Origin: Candidatus Kaiserbacteria bacterium
GTDB taxonomy: Bacteria; Patescibacteriota; Minisyncoccia; Phycocordibacterales; Phycocordibacteraceae
Direction: 5' to 3'
DNA: 33,655 nucleotides
NCBI GenBank assembly: GCA_011322135.1
Contig: DRNP01000005.1
Span: forward strand, 1-33,655
Within the stretch, counting starts at the first letter, position 1. Every line of letters starts with the position of its first letter. This document shows, piece by piece, positions 1 to 9,326 of this stretch. The notes beneath the pieces are model-generated. The model was not told the DNA's origin. It made no database searches and was given only the letters and a program-made list of their open reading frames with translations. The position numbers and the translations under genes are program-made.

Positions 1-2
1 AT

Positions 3-359
3 CAAACAGACTTCATTTTTGCGGCATACGCGGAAGAGTGGGGATTTTTCGGTGTCGCTCTCGCGCTTGCATTGTATGCAACATTACTTGCACGACTTTT
101 TGCAATTGCACGTAGGGCGAGCACAAATTTCGATGCGTTTTTTACGCTCGGTGTCGCGATTCTTTTTCTCGCGCACATTGTAATACATATTGGTATAAAC
201 GTAGGTCTTTTGCCCGTTACAGGCACAACAACACCGTTTATGAGTTATGGAGGTTCTCATATTGTAATGGAGTTTGCAGCGCTCGGAATTGTAACAGCAT
301 TGGCACGGTACGGACGGTCGGTGCCACGCCAGCAAGCGGTGCGGGAATATGAAGGGTGA
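3..359 (+). CDS. FtsW/RodA/SpoVE family protein, C-terminal part (gene starts upstream of window)
   Basis: Frame open from window start (QTDFIFAAYAEEWGFFGV...); motif NVGLLPVTGTTTPFMSYGGS typical of SEDS proteins. Confidence 0.9.
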   Translation, partial: QTDFIFAAYAEEWGFFGVALALALYATLLARLFAIARRASTNFDAFFTLGVAILFLAHIVIHIGINVGLLPVTGTTTPFMSYGGSHIVMEFAALGIVTALARYGRSVPRQQAVREYEG

Positions 360-362
360 ACG

Positions 363-427
363 ATTTCGATTAAGCGCGCGCAAGCGCGGAGCTATTAGCT
401 CCGCGCTTGCGCGCGCTTAATCGAAAT
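363..427. repeat. Perfect inverted repeat, 31-bp arms and 3-nt loop, between convergent genes (possible bidirectional terminator)
   Basis: ATTTCGATTAAGCGCGCGCAAGCGCGGAGCT-att-AGCTCCGCGCTTGCGCGCGCTTAATCGAAAT. Confidence 0.9.
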
Positions 428-443
428 ACTCTACACGTTGTTT

Positions 444-1436
444 TCAAACATAGAGTGCGTATGTTTTTTCGCGCATGTTCTCAAGAGAAAATTCGTGTAT
501 GTCCGCGGAGTTAATGATTTCATCAACACCGCCTACGTGGTTTGCAACAATAGGCAGTTTTGCAAGACGCGCCTCAATGAGAACATATGGCAGTCCTTCT
601 TTAAGAGACGGGAGTGCAAACACATCGAAGCCACGCAATACTTTTTGAAAAGGTATAAATCCGAAAAGTTTTACACGATTTTCGAGTTGATATTTTTGGA
701 TAGCTTTCTCCAGATTTTTTCTTTCCTCTCCTTCTCCAACAATTGCGACGTGCATGTTTTTATCAAGTCGTGCTTTTTCGATAAGCTCTATTTGATTTTT
801 ATTATGAGTTAGTTCGCCGATTGTTCCTGTGATACGTGCGTGTGGCGGAAATGCGTTGCGTATTTGTTCACCGGGTTCGAGTTTTGTGGAGAGATTAATT
901 CCGTTGTAAATAAGCCGTATTTTCCGCTTACACAAAGGCAAACGCCTCCCAATATGTTCGTCTCGCGCAGAAACGGTGATAATAATATCTGAAAATAAAG
1001 CAGTTACAAATGAACCGATGAAAGCAAAAGTTCGCCATGCGATTGAGCGTTTTTCTGAAAACGGCCACCCGTGCGCGGTGAATATAATTTTATGAATTTT
1101 TGTCAATCGTGATGCAACAGCTCCGAGGGCACCTGCTTTTGAAGAGTTTAGATGCACAATATCAGGTCGCTCTTTTTTGAAAAAACGTAACAACTCGATG
1201 AAGCTTTGGATATCGCGTGTTATCGACAAGTTTCGGTCGAGTGATTTTATCGTTACTGTTCGTATCCCCGCATCAGATAGTCGTCTTTTTAGTATCCCGT
1301 TTGTGCCGAATGCCACGACAACATCAAAATAATCTCTCGGAAGACCTGTCGCGAGGTCGAATACATACCGTTGAGCTCCACCCCAGTTCGATTTCGTAAT
1401 CACAAACACTATCTTTTTTTTGCGTTCAATGCTCAT
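444..1436 (-). CDS. Glycosyltransferase family 4 (GT-B)
   Basis: MSIERKKKIVFVITKSNWGGAQRYVFDLATGL...; C-terminal FALPSLKEGLPYVLIEA; start taken at internal MSIER rather than the ORF-track start. Confidence 0.85.
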   Translation of the reverse strand: MSIERKKKIVFVITKSNWGGAQRYVFDLATGLPRDYFDVVVAFGTNGILKRRLSDAGIRTVTIKSLDRNLSITRDIQSFIELLRFFKKERPDIVHLNSSKAGALGAVASRLTKIHKIIFTAHGWPFSEKRSIAWRTFAFIGSFVTALFSDIIITVSARDEHIGRRLPLCKRKIRLIYNGINLSTKLEPGEQIRNAFPPHARITGTIGELTHNKNQIELIEKARLDKNMHVAIVGEGEERKNLEKAIQKYQLENRVKLFGFIPFQKVLRGFDVFALPSLKEGLPYVLIEARLAKLPIVANHVGGVDEIINSADIHEFSLENMREKTYALYV

Positions 1437-1491
1437 AATAGTAACTGTACAGCAGGAATGGAAAGTATAAAATAGGTATACGTAATTATTT

Positions 1492-2826
1492 ATGGCATTT
1501 TCTAGACGCGAAACAGGTATATTGCTTGCAGGAGACTTCTTGTTTCTTGTCGGCGCTTTGTGGTTTTCGCTTGTAATACGAAACATTGCATTGCCACAAC
1601 CGGATTATTTTTTAAATAATGCCGTTCCGTTTATTCCGATTTTTTTCTTTTCGCTTGCTGTTTTTTATATAGCGGGTCTCTATGAAAAACCAACGCGCCC
1701 AAACCGGCATGTTATGGGCGAACGCATTATAGGTGCGCAAATTGCAAACACTATCTTAGCGGCGGTTTTCTTTTTCGTGCTACCTCTTTCAATAGCTCCG
1801 AAGACAATTCTCGCATTGTATCTTATCGTCTCGGTAGTGATTATTACTGCGTGGCGTTTTTATGCGTTATCACATTTTGCTCCTCGTGGAAAAATCGCAA
1901 CAGTGCTTGTCGGTACCGGTATCGCTGTGGAAGAAGTTGCGGAAGAGCTTTCAGAAAATGACAGATACACGGTACGCATGATATCAAAGATTGATACGGC
2001 AACTCATTCTTCGAAAGAAATCACCGAGGAGGTTTCAAAATATATTCGATTAGGGGCAGGTATCATAATAATCGATACACTCGACCGAGCTGTTACAGAT
2101 GCATTGCCGGCACTTTATGAAGAAATGCTTACGGGAACAATGTTTATTACATTCGAGGAGTTTTATGAAGAATTATTTGATCGCGTACCTCTTGCGCATG
2201 TTGATTATTCATGGTTGCTGGACTGTTTACCGCGTCAGCATCTTTTGGCGGATGCAACAAAAAGATTTATCGATATTATCGGAGCTCTCGTAGGTGGTGT
2301 TTTGGCGCTCGTGTTCGTAGCTCCGTCAGCAGTGATACTGGCAGTAACTGGTGGGCGACCTTTTATTTTTCATGAACGTATCGGGCGAAACGGAAAGACG
2401 TTTCGCATCATAAAAATGCGCACGATGCTTTTAGATGACCATGGCGATCCGAAACTTCAGGCAAAAAATCGCATAACTCGTATCGGTGGTTTTTTACGCA
2501 AGACCCGCATAGATGAACTGCCACAGCTTTGGAATGTTTTTGTCGGGGAGCTTTCCTTTATAGGACCGAGACCGGAGTTGCCACGCATCGCAACAACATA
2601 CGAAAAAGAAATACCATACTATCATGCAAGGCATCTTATTAAGCCGGGTCTCTCCGGATGGGCACAAATTCGTGACTATGATGCTCCGCGAGGTGGGGCA
2701 GATGTCGAAAAAACACGGCGCAAGCTTTCGTACGATTTGTATTATTTAAAGCATCGTTCTTTTGGACTCGACCTGGCAATTGCATTAAAGACATTGCGCG
2801 CACTAGCTTCATTTTCAGGATCATGA
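1492..2826 (+). CDS. Polyprenyl glycosylphosphotransferase (bacterial sugar transferase, WcaJ/WbaP-like)
   Basis: C-terminal RFIDIIGALVGGV...FRIIKMRTM...LRKTRIDELPQLWNVFVGELSFIGPRPELP...KPGLSGWAQI; N-terminal TM helices. Confidence 0.92.
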   Translation: MAFSRRETGILLAGDFLFLVGALWFSLVIRNIALPQPDYFLNNAVPFIPIFFFSLAVFYIAGLYEKPTRPNRHVMGERIIGAQIANTILAAVFFFVLPLSIAPKTILALYLIVSVVIITAWRFYALSHFAPRGKIATVLVGTGIAVEEVAEELSENDRYTVRMISKIDTATHSSKEITEEVSKYIRLGAGIIIIDTLDRAVTDALPALYEEMLTGTMFITFEEFYEELFDRVPLAHVDYSWLLDCLPRQHLLADATKRFIDIIGALVGGVLALVFVAPSAVILAVTGGRPFIFHERIGRNGKTFRIIKMRTMLLDDHGDPKLQAKNRITRIGGFLRKTRIDELPQLWNVFVGELSFIGPRPELPRIATTYEKEIPYYHARHLIKPGLSGWAQIRDYDAPRGGADVEKTRRKLSYDLYYLKHRSFGLDLAIALKTLRALASFSGS

Positions 2827-3650
2827 ATGCCATTATCGTAGACGGTAAAACTCTTGCGAATCGTATTCTCGCAGATGTGAAAGACAATGTCTCGAAGCTT
2901 CGGCGCGCTCCAAGATTAAGAATGATTGTAGCCGGAGAAAATCCGGCAATCGAGTCTTTTGTACGCATTAAAACGCTTCGTGCGGAGTCGGTCGGGATAC
3001 AGGTTTCGCTCGATAGATTTCCTGATGACGTGTCTACAAAGACACTTATTGAATCTTGCGAGCAAGGTGACGAGGATGCGCTTATTGTGCAATTACCTCT
3101 GCCTGCACACGTGGATACTGACACGGTGTTGTCCGCTATTCCTCTTGAAAAAGATGTTGATGTGTTATCTCCGATTGCATACGCACGTTTTGAATTCGGA
3201 GAGCCGGAAGCTCTTGTACCTCCTGTTGCTCTTGCTGTGGAAGCAATTCTTTCCGAATACAAAATATCCATTACAGGGAAGAGAGTTGTCGTCGTTGGAG
3301 AGGGAAGACTTGTCGGTAAACCTGTCGCAGAGTGGTTTTCTCACAGAAATGCACTTGTAGAAGTTGTAACTCTTGAGAGTGGTTCTCTTGAAAAGTCTTT
3401 GGCAAACGCTCAAATCGTTGTTTCAGGAGCGGGTGTTCCAAATCTAATTACACGCGAGATTATTCAAAGTGGTGCTGTACTCATTGATGCGGGAACTTCC
3501 GAGTCCGGAGGCGTACTTGTGGGTGATATTGACCCGGCGTGTTCTGAAAAAGCAACATTGCTAACACCCGTGCCGGGAGGTGTCGGACCTGTAACAGTCG
3601 CGTGTCTTATTAAGAACACATTATTTCTTACTCGGCAACGGTTTGCATAG
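2823..3650 (+). CDS. folD: Bifunctional methylenetetrahydrofolate dehydrogenase/cyclohydrolase
   Basis: VVGEGRLVGKPVAEWF, LTPVPGGVGPVTVACL; 4-nt overlap with upstream gene. Confidence 0.93.
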   Translation: MNAIIVDGKTLANRILADVKDNVSKLRRAPRLRMIVAGENPAIESFVRIKTLRAESVGIQVSLDRFPDDVSTKTLIESCEQGDEDALIVQLPLPAHVDTDTVLSAIPLEKDVDVLSPIAYARFEFGEPEALVPPVALAVEAILSEYKISITGKRVVVVGEGRLVGKPVAEWFSHRNALVEVVTLESGSLEKSLANAQIVVSGAGVPNLITREIIQSGAVLIDAGTSESGGVLVGDIDPACSEKATLLTPVPGGVGPVTVACLIKNTLFLTRQRFA

Positions 3651-3676
3651 TTTGAATATATGCATATACTGGCAAC

Positions 3677-5029
3677 ATGAATCGTTATCGAATAGTAGCG
3701 GCAGTGGTGCTGTCTGTAAGTATTGTGCTCGGTTGGTTTGTGTGGAGCACAAGGACACCTGATTCACCATACGCTTTCAAGCTTGGTCTTGATTTGGCGG
3801 GCGGAACAGAGCTTGTTTACAAAGCGGACATGAGTCATACCGCTCCAAATGAGCGCACTGATTCGCTTTCCGCTTTGCGTGGGGTTATTGATCGCAGAGT
3901 AAATCTATTTGGTGTTGCGGAGCCACTGGTTCAGACCGAGCATTCAAGTGCGGTTGCAAAAGAACAAGAATATCGACTTATTGTGGATCTTCCGGGAGTT
4001 ACCAATATTAAAGCCGCTGTAGACGCACTCGGGAAAACTCCGGTGCTTGATTTCCGTTTGGCAACAACGACACTGGTAACGGGAGCGACAGGTAGCACAA
4101 CCAGACAAGTAGGCTTTATTTCCACGGGGCTTACGGGGCGTTATTTGCAAAAAGCATCATTGCAATTTGGTTCGTCTGAGAGTAACGCCCTCGGTCAGCC
4201 GGTTGTTTTGTTGAAATTTAATAAGGCGGGAGCAAAACTTTTTGAGAAGATTACTAAAAATAATATCGGTCATACGCTTGCGATTTTTCTAGACGGTCAG
4301 CCGATATCGACTCCGACAATAAAAGAGGCGATTCCGGGCGGTACCGCCAGCATCTCCGGTAACTTTACAGTTAAGAAAGCGCGTGACCTTGTACAAAATC
4401 TAAACTTTGGAGCGCTACCTGTTCCTATCAAGCTTCAAAGTAGCAGTTCCGTTGGTCCGACACTTGGTGCCGCAGCTATACATGACGGACTTAAAGCTGG
4501 AATTATCGGGTTCGCGATTGTAGTGCTGTTTATGATTCTTTGGTATCGTTTGCCGGGACTGATAGCAAGTATTGCTCTTTCCGGGTACTTGGCACTCGTG
4601 CTTTCTGTCATGAAGATTATACCGATTACTCTCACTGTTTCCGGTATTGCGGGACTTATTCTTTCTGTTGGTATGGCTGTTGACGCAAACGTGCTGATTT
4701 TTGAAAGAATTAAAGAAGAGCTACGCAAGGGAGAAGGAGCAAGAGAAGCAACTCATATTGGTTTTGCGCGTGCGTGGCCTGCTATTCGAGACGGACATGT
4801 GACAATGCTTATTTCATCCATTGTGCTCTTTTGGATGGGTACATCTATCGTGCAAGGATTCGCACTTACGTTTGCTCTCGGTGTTTTGGCGTCACTCATT
4901 TCGGCGGTATCCGCATCGCGTGTGCTTTTGCTCGCGGTGTTGCCTGAGGGCAACAAAGGCGTGTGGAGTTTCCTAACAAACTGCGGACTTCATGGGCGCG
5001 TTTCTATTCCTGATTCTGAAAACAAATAA
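3677..5029 (+). CDS. secD: Protein translocase subunit SecD
   Basis: LGLDLAGGTELVYKAD, PGGTASISGNF, GMAVDANVLIFERIKEELRKG. Confidence 0.95.
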   Translation: MNRYRIVAAVVLSVSIVLGWFVWSTRTPDSPYAFKLGLDLAGGTELVYKADMSHTAPNERTDSLSALRGVIDRRVNLFGVAEPLVQTEHSSAVAKEQEYRLIVDLPGVTNIKAAVDALGKTPVLDFRLATTTLVTGATGSTTRQVGFISTGLTGRYLQKASLQFGSSESNALGQPVVLLKFNKAGAKLFEKITKNNIGHTLAIFLDGQPISTPTIKEAIPGGTASISGNFTVKKARDLVQNLNFGALPVPIKLQSSSSVGPTLGAAAIHDGLKAGIIGFAIVVLFMILWYRLPGLIASIALSGYLALVLSVMKIIPITLTVSGIAGLILSVGMAVDANVLIFERIKEELRKGEGAREATHIGFARAWPAIRDGHVTMLISSIVLFWMGTSIVQGFALTFALGVLASLISAVSASRVLLLAVLPEGNKGVWSFLTNCGLHGRVSIPDSENK

Positions 5030-5031
5030 AT

Positions 5032-5940
5032 ATGTATATAATCAATCACCGCAAGATATTTTTCATCATTACAGGCATTATTCTTGCCATAGCTATTGGA
5101 GCTATAACACACTACGGTTTACCGCTCGGGATTGACTTTACCGGCGGCTCACTCGTAGAAGTTTCATATTCAGGAGCGCGACCAAATCTTTCAACACTCA
5201 AAAAAAAGATATCGGCACTTCCTCTCGGAGAGACTCTTTTAAGTGATTCAGGAGCTCATAACGTGATAGTGCGTTCTCGCACTCTTACACCGACCGAACA
5301 TAATGCCGTGCTTGAGGCACTTTCAACTTCAGGATCAAAAGTAACAGAATTGCAATTTACATCAGTCGGTCCGTCGCTCGGGTCTGAGCTGGCGCGCAAG
5401 GCGCTTGTTGCACTGGCTATTGTTATTCTCACAATCGTTATTTATATTGCATGGGCGTTTCGCCGTGTATCACGACCGGTATCTTCATGGGTCTATGGAT
5501 CTATCGTTGTAGCTGTTCTTTTCCATGACATCATAGTGCCGGCAGGTTTTTATGCTATCTGGGCTCATTTTACGGGAGCTCCGGTAGATTCGTTGTTCGC
5601 GGTAGCGCTTCTTACCATTCTCGGGTATTCGGTAAACGATACAATCGTCATTTTCGATAGAGTTCGCGAGCACCTTACAATTGACAGAAAATCTGTTACA
5701 CACGAAGAGTTCAGCAAGCTTGTTGGAGAATCTATAACTCAGACAATGGGTCGTTCTATTAATACATCACTCACGGTTATCTTTGTGTTGATTGCACTTG
5801 CAATCTTTGGAAGTGCCGTTACTCTCAATTTTGCAATTATCCTTATTGCGGGAGTTATAGCCGGTACGTATTCTTCCATATTGCTTGCAGCTCCACTACT
5901 TGTCCCCGTTGCGCGATATTTCACAGAGAAGCGAAAATAA
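5032..5940 (+). CDS. secF: Protein translocase subunit SecF
   Basis: GIDFTGGSLVEV, LGYSVNDTIVIFDRVREHL, directly follows secD. Confidence 0.95.
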   Translation: MYIINHRKIFFIITGIILAIAIGAITHYGLPLGIDFTGGSLVEVSYSGARPNLSTLKKKISALPLGETLLSDSGAHNVIVRSRTLTPTEHNAVLEALSTSGSKVTELQFTSVGPSLGSELARKALVALAIVILTIVIYIAWAFRRVSRPVSSWVYGSIVVAVLFHDIIVPAGFYAIWAHFTGAPVDSLFAVALLTILGYSVNDTIVIFDRVREHLTIDRKSVTHEEFSKLVGESITQTMGRSINTSLTVIFVLIALAIFGSAVTLNFAIILIAGVIAGTYSSILLAAPLLVPVARYFTEKRK

Positions 5941-5952
5941 AAAGAAGAAAAT

Positions 5953-6501
5953 ATGATTATCGGTATTACAGGTACCAATGGAGCGGGAAAGGGAACCATT
6001 GTTAAATATCTATTACAAAAAGGTTTTGCGCATTATTCAGTCCGCGAGTTTATTATTGAAGAAATAAAACGACGGGGAATGCCAATTGACCGTTCGTCTA
6101 TGCGTGAAGTGGCAAACGATTTACGAAAAAAGAATACGCCAAGCTATGCTGTCGAGGAACTTTTCATACGAGCACAAAAAATCGGAGGAGATGCCGTTAT
6201 TGAATCGGTACGCGCAATAGGTGAAGCGGAGTTTTTAAAAGAGAACGGAGCCATTCTTCTTGCGATAGATGCAGACCGCTCTATACGATATAAACGAACT
6301 GTCGCTCGAGGTTCGGAGACCGACCATGTCGATTTTGATACGTGGGTTATGCAAGAAGAACGTGAGTGGAATAACACAGATGCACACGACATGAATGTCC
6401 CTGCTGTAATGAAAATGGCAGATGCCACAATTATAAATAGCGGCACTCTAGATGAGCTTGGTGAACAGATTGACTTAGCAATGAAAGATATTTCTAAATA
6501 A
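5953..6501 (+). CDS. P-loop nucleoside/nucleotide kinase-like (AAA_18 / dephospho-CoA kinase-like fold)
   Basis: IIGITGTNGAGKGTIVKYL Walker A; small size; R-rich LID-like region. Confidence 0.65.
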   Translation: MIIGITGTNGAGKGTIVKYLLQKGFAHYSVREFIIEEIKRRGMPIDRSSMREVANDLRKKNTPSYAVEELFIRAQKIGGDAVIESVRAIGEAEFLKENGAILLAIDADRSIRYKRTVARGSETDHVDFDTWVMQEEREWNNTDAHDMNVPAVMKMADATIINSGTLDELGEQIDLAMKDISK

Positions 6502-6543
6502 ACGTGGAGATAGTCTAACCCGAGAAGTTTTTATAATAAACTT

Positions 6544-7236
6544 TTATGAAATGACTGTTCCTGTAAACGGTTTGTCGGAGAGGTAATTTTCAAACTCTTC
6601 GAGATGTTCGCCATTCATAATCGCGACCTCCATTTTTAGCTCGTCTGCTTCTTTTGCGGCTATCGGGTCAAACGGAGCAGACATTCCGGGGTCCCACTTG
6701 CGTGGAATTAGTGCGCGGAACTCGCTCCAATTTATGCTGTCAATCGGTTTTGCATCTGCGTTTGTACGCGGATCCGCTGTGTACACATGGTCAATGTTCG
6801 ATAAGTTTACGAGTCGTTTAGCACCGAGTGTTTTTGCCGCAGTTACTGCACAGAAATCTGTGGATTGTCCGGGTCTCCAGCCGGCTCCAAGAAGCACTGG
6901 CTCTTTTGCTGTAACTTCTTCGCTTGGGTCTTTGATGATGCGAGGGTGTGCTTGCTCTTTAAATACTGTACGTAAAAGGTGTGCGTTTAGACGAGTTGCA
7001 TGAATACCAAGCCAATCAAGATCATCTCTCGGTAGATCACCGCGAGCATCGCGCGCAGCGTCTTGATAATGTCTTGCGGTTTTTCCACCTCCTGCAATTA
7101 TAAAAAATGATGACCCTTGTTTTACAGCGTGCAATATAAGTGCGCGAAATCTGGAGATGAAATCGCTATCAATAGCTTCCGGAACAATGAGTGAACCACC
7201 AACGGACACAATGATGCGCTCTGGTGATTGTTTCAT
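6544..7236 (-). CDS. pyrH: UMP kinase (amino acid kinase family, archaeal-like type)
   Basis: IIVSVGGSLIVPE, IIAGGGKTARHYQDAA, NLSNIDHVYTADPR; alternative start at 7248. Confidence 0.8.
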   Translation of the reverse strand: MKQSPERIIVSVGGSLIVPEAIDSDFISRFRALILHAVKQGSSFFIIAGGGKTARHYQDAARDARGDLPRDDLDWLGIHATRLNAHLLRTVFKEQAHPRIIKDPSEEVTAKEPVLLGAGWRPGQSTDFCAVTAAKTLGAKRLVNLSNIDHVYTADPRTNADAKPIDSINWSEFRALIPRKWDPGMSAPFDPIAAKEADELKMEVAIMNGEHLEEFENYLSDKPFTGTVIS

Positions 7237-7538
7237 AATATATAGCAAGGGTGACGGCTTTACATACTATACTCGACACGCGCATTTGCCACAATATTGA
7301 CAGCTAAAATGTGCGTGCCGTTAGTTTTTGTATTCTTTTATTATATATAAAAATACAAAATCATAAATAGGTAGTGGTGTATTGGGAGTATCTTTTTAAT
7401 TAAAATTATCTTATTAAGACAACATGCTTACATTTTATGTAACGGTGAGTGACTTTTTAAATTATCGTGTCGTGTATTTTTAGTGTACTTTCAGTACGAT
7501 TTATACTCCTTGCTATCATAAAAAACGTGATAGAAGTG

Positions 7539-7567
7539 TTGACGTATATAAGAGGTGGGGGTAGTAT
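7539..7567 (+). promoter_or_regulatory. Candidate 16S rRNA promoter (TTGACG - 17 nt - TAGTAT)
   Basis: -35 TTGACG 7539-7544, -10 TAGTAT 7562-7567, ~120 nt upstream of 16S 5' end. Confidence 0.6.
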
Positions 7568-7658
7568 AGGCAGTACCGCTTTTGGGCGGTTTTTGCTACT
7601 TGAAATCTGGGCTTGATGAGTGCGAGGAAAGTACGTCAAGACCCTATATAGCAATAGA

Positions 7659-7685
7659 ATGTGTTCTATTGCGTTCCGCCTATTC
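7659..7685 (+). other. 5' strand of 16S precursor processing stem
   Basis: ATGTGTTCTATTGCGTTCCGCCTATTC is the reverse complement of 10411-10437 with one mismatch. Confidence 0.88.
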
Positions 7686-8144
7686 TTAATGAGAGTTTGA
7701 TCCTAGCTCAGGGTGAACGCTGGCGGCGTGGATAAGGCATGCAAGTCGAACGGCCCTTCGGGGCAGTGGCAGACGAGGTAGTAACATGTAGGTACGCACC
7801 CCATGGTCGGGCATAGCCAGCCGAAAGGTTGGGTAATTCCCGATAGTCCCGCGAGGGTAAAGGTTTTTCGCCATGGGAGCGGCCTGCACAGTATCAGCTA
7901 GTTGGTAGGGTAAAAGCCTACCAAGGCTACGACGCTTAGGGGAGCTGAGAGGCTGACCCCCACCGATGGGACTGAGACACGGCCCATACTCCTACGGGAG
8001 GCCGCAGTCGAGAATCTTCCGCAATGGACGAAAGTCTGACGGAGCGACGCCGCGTGCTGGATGAAGTTCTTCGGGACGTAAACAGCTTTTATGTGGGACG
8101 AAATTTTTGACGGTACCATATGAATAAGGGGCTCCTAACTCTGT

Positions 8145-9265
8145 AAACATAATAACGGTTAGGAATATAAAGGAACTCTGTAAGCGAAAGCTTGCTTCAG
8201 TGGCGCTCGGTCGAAATGAGTACAGACACTCATTTCGACCCTCGCTTCTTGAAGTAATTACCTGGTGCAGCACTCGTGAGCAATTGCGAGTGGGAAAACT
8301 TGGCTATATGTTCCCGAATTGTCTTACATTGAATTTTTATTTGATGTGAGCCAACCGACCATGAGGTCGGTAGGTATACAAATCGGGGAACTCGTTGGAA
8401 GCAGCTTGGTCGAAAGACCAAAACTGCGTTTGACCAATGGGGCTGGAAATCTCTTGTGATCTGCATTGAGACATAAAATATGTTTCAAGCACAAGAGACA
8501 ATCAGCAGGGAAGTCGGGTATACTTAATAAATGGTTGGTAATCTTTCTAAACTGCAACACGATATACTTATCGGTCTTATACTTGGAGATGGATATCTCG
8601 AGTTTAATGGCTATAAGGGGACACGGTTGCAGGTAAAACAATCGGAGGAAAAGAAAGAGTATGTATTTTGGTTATATGATCATTTTGCAAAACTCACACG
8701 AACTCCTCCGCAACAACGGCGCGACACAATGCAGTGGTATTTTGGTACACAATTTTTTACGGATTTTGAGGAAATACGAAAGAATTTCTACGTAAATCGT
8801 ATAAAACATGTACCGGAAAATATTACTGAATTGTTTCAATCGCCACTAACACTTGCTGTATGGTTCATGGATGATGGACGACTTGACTATAGAGTAAAGT
8901 CACATTATGCCTACCATATCAGTACTGATTCTTTCACAGAGTCAGAGGTGCGACAGTTGCAAGTATTGTTACAAGAAAGATTCGGCATAACAGCAAAAAC
9001 TTATTTGTCGTTATGTCGAGGGAAGCGATATCCGAAGCTTTATATTGGAAAAGAAGGACGTGACATGTTTACAAAAACAGTTGCGCCATATATTCTCCCT
9101 TGCTTCAGTTACAAACTTCCACCAAATATGGAAAGTATATCTTGACCCCTCAGAGACTACACGCCGAGCTCCAATTCTAGTGTGAAAATTAGAATTGGAT
9201 GATGATATAGTCCGATCCTCATAGCGATGTGAGGGCATGTCCAAGCGACATGCCACAACAAGATG
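8145..9265 (+). other. Group I-like intron in 16S helix 18 (insertion after E. coli position ~516; boundary uncertain by about 4 nt)
   Basis: ~1.1 kb insertion splitting CTAACTCTGT / GCCAGCAG; P7-like GAGACTACA ... GATATAGTCC near 3' end; two 3' hairpins; internal LAGLIDADG ORF. Confidence 0.85.
8531..9145 (+). CDS. LAGLIDADG homing endonuclease (intron-encoded)
   Basis: Two LAGLIDADG-type motifs: LIGLILGDGYLE and LAVWFMDDGRLD. Confidence 0.92.
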   Translation: MVGNLSKLQHDILIGLILGDGYLEFNGYKGTRLQVKQSEEKKEYVFWLYDHFAKLTRTPPQQRRDTMQWYFGTQFFTDFEEIRKNFYVNRIKHVPENITELFQSPLTLAVWFMDDGRLDYRVKSHYAYHISTDSFTESEVRQLQVLLQERFGITAKTYLSLCRGKRYPKLYIGKEGRDMFTKTVAPYILPCFSYKLPPNMESIS

Positions 9266-9293
9266 GCCAGCAGGAGCGGTAATACAGAGGCCC

Positions 9294-9326
<33 letters not shown>

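Noticed and set aside
438-812. Plus-strand 124-aa ORF
   Set aside because: Fully antisense to a well-supported GT4 gene; Cys/Phe-rich composition typical of shadow ORFs.
2639-3271. Minus-strand 210-aa ORF
   Set aside because: Antisense to the sugar transferase 3' end and folD, both with clear motifs; composition looks like a shadow ORF.
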